From an uncultured Bacteroidales bacterium (GTDB lineage Bacteria; Bacteroidota; Bacteroidia; Bacteroidales; Bacteroidaceae), in the NCBI GenBank assembly GCA_937914945.1, contig CALGJF010000077.1, positions 1 to 25,644 of the forward strand: DNA of 25,644 nt. Direction: 5' to 3'. This document shows, in pieces, positions 1 through 5,354 of this stretch (the stretch's first letter is position 1; each line of letters opens with the position of its first letter). The translations under genes were made by a program, and so were the position numbers. The notes under the pieces are model-generated. The model worked only from the letters and a program-made list of their open reading frames with translations, did no database searches and was not told the origin of the DNA.

Positions 1-182
1 AATAGCTCATGGGCCACCGAGGATTTTGTAGCCCCCCAACTTTTGCAGGTGAGCCCTTTTCTTTCGTTACGTCTGGTTTGTCAAATAGCACCCGTGCGTA
101 GGTTTGTTTTCGCCCCAATTGGCGGATTTTCACCCCATATTGGCTCTAAATGCCCCGAAAGCCTTCATCCTTTCCCTATCTT

Positions 183-213
183 TTTGTTTGAATAGCGGGT
201 GCATTTACTTTTG
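183..213 (+). promoter_or_regulatory. Bacteroidota-type promoter of the SGNH hydrolase gene
   Basis: A TTTG element at 183-186 is followed after 19 bases by TACTTTTG at 206-213, matching the Bacteroides primary sigma consensus TTTG / TANNTTTG. The -7 box continues into GCAGCC, as at several other promoters in this window. Transcription should start about 7 bases downstream of the -7 box, giving a leader of roughly 15-20 bases before the ATG at 238. Confidence 0.75.
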
Positions 214-237
214 CAGCCGATTAAACAAAAAACAGTT

Positions 238-963
238 ATGAAAATTGATTTGAAATCGGTATGTGCTTTTGGCGATTCGGTGATGAAGGGTATTGTGGTT
301 GATAAGGAAAACAGCCCTGCCGGTGGTGTAAAATATAAAATCAGTGATATGGGTTTTGCGGCCCGTTGTCGCAGGAATTTGGGTATAGAGGTTGAGAACT
401 TTGCCCGTTTCGGCGGTGTAGTGTCGCAGGGCATGAAGTTTGTTTCGCGCTATGCCGACAGGGTAAGGCGTAGCGATTATGTCCTGTTTGAATATGGAGG
501 CAACGATTGCGATTACAATTGGGCCGAAATTGCCGAAAATCCATGCGAAGAGCATACCTCAAATACCCCAATTGATGTATTCGTGGATTGCTATTCGGCA
601 TTAATAGATTTTGTTAAATCCTTGGGTGCTAACCCTGTATTGTTGTCGTTGCCCGTGCTTGAACCCAATAGGTTCTTTGCTCATGTATCAAGAGGGCTTA
701 ATGGCGATAATATTTTGCGCTGGTTGGGTGGTACGGTGCTTACAATAGACCGTTGGCACGAGCGTTATAACATGGAAATATTCCGTTTGAGTGCAATGAA
801 GCGTGTGCCGGTGATTGACATAACATCGGTGTTCTTGGAACGTAAAAATTATGCCGATTATATTTGTGAAGATGGTATACATCCCAACGATGCGGGGCAT
901 GAACTTATAGAGGGTGCAATAATGGATTATCTGAACATGCAGATAAAGCGTGGTGTTGTGTGA
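238..963 (+). CDS. SGNH/GDSL-family hydrolase, cytoplasmic
   Basis: This 241-residue protein carries the blocks of the SGNH (GDSL) esterase/lipase superfamily. Block I is FGDSV near residue 10 (nucleophile Ser in GDS). Block II is a conserved Gly in the ARFGG stretch. Block III is GGND near residue 87. Block V is DGIHPNDAGH near residue 215, giving the Asp-x-x-His pair. The family hydrolyses ester bonds in lipids, acylated sugars or other small molecules; the substrate cannot be read here. There is no signal peptide, so a cytoplasmic enzyme is expected, unlike the many exported SGNH esterases of this phylum. The start at 238 was chosen because the promoter -7 box lies at 206-213, so an upstream in-frame start at 199 would be partly untranscribed. 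It ends in tandem stops (TGATAA) and appears monocistronic, with a terminator about 110 bases downstream. Confidence 0.85.
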   Translation: MKIDLKSVCAFGDSVMKGIVVDKENSPAGGVKYKISDMGFAARCRRNLGIEVENFARFGGVVSQGMKFVSRYADRVRRSDYVLFEYGGNDCDYNWAEIAENPCEEHTSNTPIDVFVDCYSALIDFVKSLGANPVLLSLPVLEPNRFFAHVSRGLNGDNILRWLGGTVLTIDRWHERYNMEIFRLSAMKRVPVIDITSVFLERKNYADYICEDGIHPNDAGHELIEGAIMDYLNMQIKRGVV

Positions 964-1071
964 TAAATGTATGATATATAAAATGTTGTACTTGATTATA
1001 CACGAATAACTTTAAGGTTTTACCGCATAGTGTTCTTGCTTTGCATGGGCACTATAAATGATTGTATGAGA

Positions 1072-1110
1072 GCCGCTCTGTTATAGAAATATAATAGGGC
1101 GGTGTTTTTT
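1072..1110 (+). terminator. Intrinsic terminator after the SGNH hydrolase gene
   Basis: A 14-bp fully paired stem (1072-1085 with 1090-1103, including three G-U pairs) closes a GAAA tetraloop and is followed by a run of six T at 1105-1110. Confidence 0.85.
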
Positions 1111-1315
1111 GTAATCTGTTGATGAAATAGTAATTATGCCGCTTTGTTAAAGTGATTTGCAGCCAAATGGGTATGCTTCTCACTGCTGTTTGTGATTTCG
1201 GTTTAAGATTAGGCGGTTATGTATGATATTCCGGCAAATGTTAAATTGCCACATCAATCACATCTGCCTCTTGCCGTTGTGCTTTCAAATTGTTTGAAAA
1301 GATTTGCTTGTAAAA

Positions 1316-1347
1316 TTTGTGCTTAACGCTCTAAATAGTTATTTTTA
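1316..1347 (+). promoter_or_regulatory. Candidate promoter for pepT
   Basis: TTTG at 1316-1319 is followed after 20 bases by TATTTTTA at 1340-1347. The -7 box matches TANNTTTG except for the last base. This is the best candidate upstream of the ATG at 1371, but it is weak. Confidence 0.3.
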
Positions 1348-1370
1348 CAAACGAATAATGTATTTTATAT

Positions 1371-2612
1371 ATGAGTGATATAAAGGATAGGCTGTTACAG
1401 CGTTTTTTGAAGTATGTAACTTTTGACACAGAGTCGTGCGACGATGCAACAACGGTTCCCACCACGCCCGGTCAAATGGTGTTTGCGCAATATCTTAAAG
1501 AGGAATTGCAGGCTATGGGGCTTGCCGAAATAGAGCTTGATGATAAAGGTTATCTCTATGCGACATTGCCTTCGAATTGTGGCAGGGAGTTGCCTACAAT
1601 TGGTTTTATTGCGCACCTCGATACCAGCCCCGATATGAGTGGCAAAAATGTGAAGCCACGTGTGGTGGAGTCTTATAGGGGTGGTAATGTGGTTTTGGAC
1701 GATAAGGATGGTATAATACTTTCTGCCACCGATTTTCCCGAAATAGAGGATTATGCAGGGCATGATATTGTTGTAACCGATGGACATACCTTGTTGGGCG
1801 CCGACGATAAGGCCGGCGTGGCCGAGATTATATCTGCTGTGGAGTACTTGCAGGCACACCCCGAAATTGAACACGGCAAAATACGCATAGCTTTTAATCC
1901 CGATGAGGAGATTGGGCGCGGTGCGCATAACTTTAATGTTCCTCTCTTTGCGTGTGATTGGGCATACACGGTAGATGGCGGGGCCGAAGGTGAGCTTGAA
2001 TTTGAGAATTTCAATGCGGGCTCGGCAACATTCTCTATTCAGGGCTGTAACGTACATCCCGGTTACGCCAAGGGTAAAATGTTGAATGCGTTGCGCATTG
2101 CTACTGAGATTGTTCGCTCTATTCCCGCGACGGAATCGCCCGAGTGTACCGACGGTTATCAGGGATTTTATCATTTGATGAGTATAAACGGCGGTGTCGA
2201 TTCGGCCGAGGTGTCATATATCATACGCGACCATTGTCGCGAGACGTTTGAGAGTCGCATGGCGTTTGTTTCAAAGGTTGCCGATGGAATAAAGGCAAAG
2301 TATGGTGCCGGTGTTCTGTCGCTCGACTTAAAAGAGCAGTATCGCAACATGCGTGAGCAGGTGGAGCCAAAAATGTATATAATAGACCTTGCAAAAATTG
2401 CCATGGAAAAGGCGGGTGTGAAACCGCTTGTAAGGCCCATTCGCGGTGGTACCGATGGCGCCCAGCTGTCGTTCATGGGGCTGCCATGTCCCAACCTCTT
2501 TGCGGGTGGCATAAATTTCCACAGCCGTTATGAGTTTGTGTCGGTGCAGGTGATGGAAAAGGCTGTTATGACTATTGTCAATATAGCGGCAATGGTAAAA
2601 GACTTAAAATAG
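1371..2612 (+). CDS. pepT: Peptidase T (tripeptide aminopeptidase, M20B)
   Basis: This 413-residue zinc aminopeptidase releases the N-terminal residue from tripeptides in the cytoplasm. It matches the family's usual length (about 410) and keeps the di-zinc M20 signature. His82 and Asp84 lie in AHLDTSPD. The bridging Asp145 is in LLGADDKAG. Catalytic Glu179 and metal-binding Glu180 are in NPDEEIGRG. Asp202 is in TVDGG and His384 in GINFHSRYEF. The segment IRGGTDGAQLS before the C-terminus is also typical of PepT. The order and spacing agree with E. coli PepT (His78, Asp80, Asp140, Glu173, Glu174, Asp196, His379, from memory). The next gene starts 7 bases after the stop, so the two are probably co-transcribed. 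Confidence 0.96.
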   Translation: MSDIKDRLLQRFLKYVTFDTESCDDATTVPTTPGQMVFAQYLKEELQAMGLAEIELDDKGYLYATLPSNCGRELPTIGFIAHLDTSPDMSGKNVKPRVVESYRGGNVVLDDKDGIILSATDFPEIEDYAGHDIVVTDGHTLLGADDKAGVAEIISAVEYLQAHPEIEHGKIRIAFNPDEEIGRGAHNFNVPLFACDWAYTVDGGAEGELEFENFNAGSATFSIQGCNVHPGYAKGKMLNALRIATEIVRSIPATESPECTDGYQGFYHLMSINGGVDSAEVSYIIRDHCRETFESRMAFVSKVADGIKAKYGAGVLSLDLKEQYRNMREQVEPKMYIIDLAKIAMEKAGVKPLVRPIRGGTDGAQLSFMGLPCPNLFAGGINFHSRYEFVSVQVMEKAVMTIVNIAAMVKDLK

Positions 2613-2619
2613 ATTAATT

Positions 2620-2991
2620 ATGCTTGAAGTAGGGTTGAAATATACAAGTTCGGTAGTGGTGGAGAAGAGTAATTGTGCATCGGCTGTGGGCTCGGGAGGG
2701 CTCGATGTCTTTGCTACCCCCTCAATGGTTGCGCTCATGGAGAATGCGGCGATGAATGCCGTAGCTTCTCATCTGCCCGAAGGTTCCACTACTGTGGGCT
2801 CGCAGATAAACGTGGTGCATAGCAAGCCGTCGGGTATAGGTGCTGTTATCGCGGCTACGGCTGAGCTTGTAGCGGTAGAGGGGCGCAGGTTGCAATTCAA
2901 AGTGGTTGCCGAGGATGGTACCGGTGTTATAGGTGATGGCACTCATGTGCGTTATATAGTGGATATAGAGCGATTCCTCTCCAAGTTATAA
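2620..2991 (+). CDS. FlK-like hotdog-fold thioesterase
   Basis: This 123-residue protein resembles the fluoroacetyl-CoA thioesterase FlK group of hotdog enzymes, which hydrolyse acyl-CoA thioesters. Thr33, Glu41, Gly60 and His67 have the same spacing as FlK Thr42, Glu50, Gly69 and His76 (offset 9 throughout, from memory of the FlK literature), so the catalytic set looks intact. The positions matching FlK's substrate-gating phenylalanines (Phe33, Phe36) would be Gly24 and Gly27, so specificity for fluoroacetyl-CoA is unlikely. A general acyl-CoA house-cleaning role is more plausible. It lies 7 bases behind pepT. Its stop codon sits inside the palindromic terminator shared with the convergent hslR. 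The length is normal for the family. Confidence 0.8.
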   Translation: MLEVGLKYTSSVVVEKSNCASAVGSGGLDVFATPSMVALMENAAMNAVASHLPEGSTTVGSQINVVHSKPSGIGAVIAATAELVAVEGRRLQFKVVAEDGTGVIGDGTHVRYIVDIERFLSKL

Positions 2992-3038
2992 TACAAAAAT
3001 AACAGCCAACCGCGGTTGGCTGTTATTTTTGTATTATA
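2987..3038. terminator. Perfect 52-bp palindromic bidirectional terminator
   Basis: Bases 2987-3012 are the exact reverse complement of 3013-3038, centred on CCGCGG at 3010-3015. The stem ends in A- and T-runs on both sides, so it can terminate the plus-strand pepT-thioesterase unit and the minus-strand rplY-pth-hslR unit. The TAA stop codons of both convergent genes (2989-2991 on plus, 3034-3036 on minus) lie symmetrically inside it. Confidence 0.93.
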
Positions 3039-3453
3039 GGGTATCGAAGTCAAATTCGTCAAAGTCGATATCAAAGGCCTCTTCCGAGAAGCGGTCAATT
3101 TCGCGGCGCTCCTTTTTTGTGGGCCGGCCTGTTCCTTTTTGCCTGTCGGTAAAGCCGCTTATCTTGCTCATTTCAAGAATTTCGTATTGCTCTTGCGGAG
3201 TGATGTTTTCCATCAGTTCGGGTACGAGCTTTGCGCCCACGCGGTTTTCGGCTGCTTTAAGCACGCGGAAGGAGTAGGTGATGGGTGCTTTTTTCACCTT
3301 TACCACATCGCCCACACGCACCGTGTGCGATGGTTTTACACTGCGCTCTCCTATGCTGATGTGTCCTTTTTTACATGCTTCGGCGGCAATGCTGCGCGTT
3401 TTGTATATGCGCACCGCCCACAGCCATTTGTCTATACGTGCCTGTTCGCTCAT
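3034..3453 (-). CDS. hslR: Hsp15-like S4-domain RNA-binding protein
   Basis: The 139-residue product starts with an S4 RNA-binding domain (about residues 6-65; RIDKWLWAVRIYKTRS followed by the GHISIG strand). It is followed by a basic segment (GRPTKKERREIDRF) and an acidic tail. The family protein Hsp15 binds the free 50S subunit carrying a nascent chain with peptidyl-tRNA, recycling stalled ribosomes. That makes its position behind pth, which frees tRNA from drop-off peptidyl-tRNA, functionally sensible. Its ATG overlaps the pth stop by 4 bases (ATGA), indicating translational coupling. The acidic, Asp-rich C-terminus is typical of Bacteroidota members. The name is by family resemblance; the exact role here is inferred. 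Confidence 0.88.
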   Translation of the reverse strand: MSEQARIDKWLWAVRIYKTRSIAAEACKKGHISIGERSVKPSHTVRVGDVVKVKKAPITYSFRVLKAAENRVGAKLVPELMENITPQEQYEILEMSKISGFTDRQKGTGRPTKKERREIDRFSEEAFDIDFDEFDFDTL

Positions 3454-4028
3454 TCTTTGCCGGCTCCTTTCTTGTTGAACTGATTCATGGTGCGTGCGAG
3501 CCCTGCAAAACAGAAACTTTTTATTATCTCTGTTGTGGTTGCAAGTTGCTCGTCTATAATCTTTTGCTCTTCGCTGTCAAATGCTCCCAATACAAAATCC
3601 ACCTGATGTCCTTTCCCGAAATTACTGCCTATGCCCACGCGCAAGCGTGCGTATGCGGTAGTGCCGAGTGTGGCGGCTATGTGTTTCAGCCCGTTATGTC
3701 CGCCATCGCTTCCTTGTCCTTTGAGGCGCAGTGCGCCCACAGGCAGGGCGAGGTCATCGACAATCACCAGAACATTCTCCAATGGAATTTTCTCTGCTTG
3801 CATCCAATAACGGATGGCGTTGCCACTTAGGTTCATGTATGTCGATGGCTTTAGAAGGATGAGCTTGCGACCACGCACCGATGTTTCGGCAACAAATCCG
3901 TAACGCTTGTCCGAAAAAATAGTATTGGACACTTTTGCAAAAGTGTCCAATACTGTGAATCCTATATTGTGGCGGGTGCCTTCGTACTCTTGTCCGATGT
4001 TGCCCAGGCCTACAATGAGATATTTCAT
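3450..4028 (-). CDS. pth: Peptidyl-tRNA hydrolase
   Basis: This 192-residue enzyme cleaves the ester bond of peptidyl-tRNAs released from stalled ribosomes, returning free tRNA. It keeps Asn10 and His20 in GLGNIGQEYEGTRHN, the Met65-Asn66 pair in KPSTYMNLSG, Asp91 in VIVDDLALP and Asn112 in GGHNGLKH, which match the E. coli catalytic and binding residues. The length is usual. It lies 15 bases after rplY, and its stop overlaps the hslR start. Unusually, codons 25-36 contain a perfect 34-bp palindrome (3921-3954) followed in the sense direction by ATTTTTT, an intragenic terminator-like structure that could limit transcription of pth and hslR. Confidence 0.96.
   Translation of the reverse strand: MKYLIVGLGNIGQEYEGTRHNIGFTVLDTFAKVSNTIFSDKRYGFVAETSVRGRKLILLKPSTYMNLSGNAIRYWMQAEKIPLENVLVIVDDLALPVGALRLKGQGSDGGHNGLKHIAATLGTTAYARLRVGIGSNFGKGHQVDFVLGAFDSEEQKIIDEQLATTTEIIKSFCFAGLARTMNQFNKKGAGKE
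3914..3954 (-). terminator. Intragenic terminator-like palindrome inside pth
   Basis: Bases 3921-3937 are the exact reverse complement of 3938-3954 (34 bp, no mismatch). Read in the direction of pth transcription, the stem is followed at once by ATTTTTT (3920 to 3914). It lies 75-107 bases into the pth reading frame. The encoded residues look normal for Pth, so it is not an obvious insertion. Termination is inferred from structure only. Confidence 0.6.
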
Positions 4029-4043
4029 TTCAATAGGCTGATA

Positions 4044-4640
4044 TTACTTCGCTGCTGCTGCGGCTGCTGCCTGTGATGCACGAGTTGTCTTAACGGCGCA
4101 TACAAGAGCCTCTTTTGCAGTTACCAACTCCAAGCCCTCGAATGAGAGGTCGCAAACCTTGATTGATTTACCAAGTGCAAGGGGAGTTACATCTACTGTA
4201 AGAATCTCGGGGATAGCAGTGTAAACGGCCTTTACCTTGAGGTAGCGCTGCAACTGTACCAATTTACCACCGGCGCGTACACCCTCGGCCAATCCCTGCA
4301 ATTTCACGGGAACTGCCATAACGATAGGTTTCTCCTCGGTAATCTCGTAGAAGTCTACGTGGAGGATGGTGTCCTTAACGGGGTGGAACTGGATGTCTTT
4401 CAACACTGCCTTTGTTGTTGTGCCGTCGATGGTGAGGTCAACAACGTGGATATCGGGTGTGTAAACGAGCTTGCGCAAACCCTCTACTGTTACGCTGAAT
4501 GTCTTTGTAACGGGGTTGCCCTCGCTGTCTTTCTGTACTCCATAGATGCAGCAGGGTACGAGGCCCTCCTTGCGAAGTGCGTTGGTAGCTTTTTTACCAA
4601 CCTCGGTTCTTGCAGAACCGCTGATGCTGATTGTCTTCAT
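4044..4640 (-). CDS. rplY: 50S ribosomal protein bL25 (CTC type)
   Basis: The 198-residue product is the long, two-domain bL25/general stress protein Ctc form. The N-terminal L25 domain (about residues 1-95) carries ARTEVGKKATNALRKEGLVPCCIYG and the VKDTILHVDFYEI strand, and binds 5S rRNA. The C-terminal Ctc beta domain (about 100-185) includes VPVKLQGLAEGVRAGGKL. The tail is alanine-rich and low complexity. It is the first gene of the rplY-pth-hslR operon, behind a good promoter at 4719-4749. The rplY-pth pairing is common across bacteria and couples ribosome assembly with peptidyl-tRNA recycling. Confidence 0.95.
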   Translation of the reverse strand: MKTISISGSARTEVGKKATNALRKEGLVPCCIYGVQKDSEGNPVTKTFSVTVEGLRKLVYTPDIHVVDLTIDGTTTKAVLKDIQFHPVKDTILHVDFYEITEEKPIVMAVPVKLQGLAEGVRAGGKLVQLQRYLKVKAVYTAIPEILTVDVTPLALGKSIKVCDLSFEGLELVTAKEALVCAVKTTRASQAAAAAAAK

Positions 4641-4718
4641 AATTAAAAATGTGTTACTCTAAATTAAGATTAATAATTTTGCTTAATTCGCCATCACACG
4701 ATGTCTCTAAAGCGGGCA

Positions 4719-4749
4719 CAAAGGTACGCTTTATTTTTATAAAAAACAA
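4719..4749 (-). promoter_or_regulatory. Promoter of the rplY-pth-hslR operon
   Basis: On the minus strand TACCTTTG (4726 to 4719) is a perfect TANNTTTG -7 box, preceded after 19 bases by TTGT (4749 to 4746) as a partial -33 element. Predicted initiation near 4712 gives a leader of about 70 AT-rich bases before the rplY ATG. No strong terminator separates this promoter from the upstream DUF3276 gene, so some read-through from it is possible. Confidence 0.7.
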
Positions 4750-4771
4750 GAATTTTGGCTGTTATTCGTGC

Positions 4772-5131
4772 TTAAAACTCTATGTCGATGTTCAGCTTCT
4801 CGGGCTCGCTGTCGTTTGCAGTTGTTTCTGCACGGCGCGGCTGATACTCGCCTTGCTCGGCAACTACAAAATTTATTGCCTCGTTAAGGCTGGTTGCAAA
4901 TTTCTCAAAATCTTCGCGATAAAGGAATATTTTGTGTTTTTCAAAGGATATGGATGCATTGTCGCCCTCGCCGTTTACAATCTTCTTGCTTTCGGTAATG
5001 GAGAGGTACATTTCGTCTTTTCTGTTCTTCTTTACATCTATGTAATAGATTCTTTTACCTGCTTTGATGGCTTGAGAGTGAACAATCTCTTTCTCGTTGT
5101 CGTTTGCACTGCCTTTTTTGTAGTCTTCCAT
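4772..5131 (-). CDS. DUF3276 / PUR-alpha-like nucleic-acid-binding protein
   Basis: This 119-residue protein matches the DUF3276 family, the bacterial PUR-alpha-like proteins that are almost restricted to Bacteroidota and spirochaetes. The core (about residues 15-90) includes KAGKRIYYIDVKKNRKDEMYLSITESKK and the FEKHKIFLYREDFEKF block, i.e. one PUR repeat of beta strands plus a helix, which binds single-stranded DNA or RNA. The C-terminal 25 residues are acidic and probably disordered. It is transcribed toward rplY, with 131 bases between them and no clear terminator, and diverges from the ABC gene. The cellular role is not established; the family assignment is firm. Confidence 0.85.
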   Translation of the reverse strand: MEDYKKGSANDNEKEIVHSQAIKAGKRIYYIDVKKNRKDEMYLSITESKKIVNGEGDNASISFEKHKIFLYREDFEKFATSLNEAINFVVAEQGEYQPRRAETTANDSEPEKLNIDIEF

Positions 5132-5210
5132 CGTAATAAACTTGTTTTATATGTAGTTAGCGGTTTCAAATTTGATTAAAAAAAATTAAAAAATCAATAT
5201 TTTGTGCGGC

Positions 5211-5283
5211 TTTTTTGCGTTTAACGATGCATATTTTACCTTTTTCGCGTTTTTGGCGCCTTTATGTGCCTTTTTTTGTTTTT
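5211..5283. other. Helically phased T-tracts in the divergent intergenic region
   Basis: T-runs begin at 5211, 5220, 5234, 5241, 5250, 5261, 5271 and 5279. From 5241 onward they repeat at close to 10-bp spacing, separated by GC-rich hexamers such as GGCGCC. Such phasing normally gives intrinsically curved DNA. The tract lies directly upstream of the ABC-gene -33 element and could act as an UP-like or nucleoid-protein-binding region. Confidence 0.5.
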
Positions 5284-5302
5284 CTTCTTGTGCATAAAAT
5301 AG

Positions 5303-5334
5303 TTTCATGATTTTCTGTTTTTTTTGTAATTTTG
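5303..5334 (+). promoter_or_regulatory. Promoter of the ModF-like ABC gene
   Basis: TAATTTTG at 5327-5334 is a perfect -7 box, extended by GCAGCC. TTTC at 5303-5306, 20 bases upstream, is a near-consensus -33 element. The box lies inside the longest possible reading frame, showing that the true start codon is the downstream ATG at 5355. Confidence 0.7.
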
Positions 5335-5354
5335 CAGCCGTTTTTTCAGATATT

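Larger units (their letters stand above)
964..1370. other. 407-base intergenic region between the hydrolase and pepT
   Basis: No convincing gene is present. It holds a 9-bp stem with two G-U pairs (1027-1035 with 1047-1055, 11-base loop, no U-run), a strong intrinsic terminator at 1072-1110, then about 240 AT-rich bases. That last part contains a TTTGCAGCC word near 1157-1165 without a proper promoter -7 box, and a weak pepT promoter candidate. Confidence 0.6.

Noticed and set aside
1..195. Plus-strand frame open from the window edge to a TAG at 193-195
   Set aside because: The reading shows no recognisable motif, and its end overlaps the hydrolase promoter; chance openness of a GC-richer stretch is adequate.
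1157..1165. TTTGCAGCC word in the intergenic region before pepT, as a possible promoter
   Set aside because: The four bases before TTTG do not fit TANN, and no -33 TTTG lies 19-20 bases upstream; it is about 200 bases from the ATG.
4649..5179. Plus-strand open frame of 176 codons with hydrophobic residues
   Set aside because: It is antisense to the DUF3276 gene, whose minus-strand product is a clear family match; the apparent hydrophobicity is a codon-reversal artefact.
5307..5354. Upstream in-frame ATG that would lengthen the ABC ATPase by 16 residues
   Set aside because: A perfect -7 box with GCAGCC lies at 5327-5334, so the upstream ATG is not in the predicted transcript, and the added residues are hydrophobic and unlike the family.
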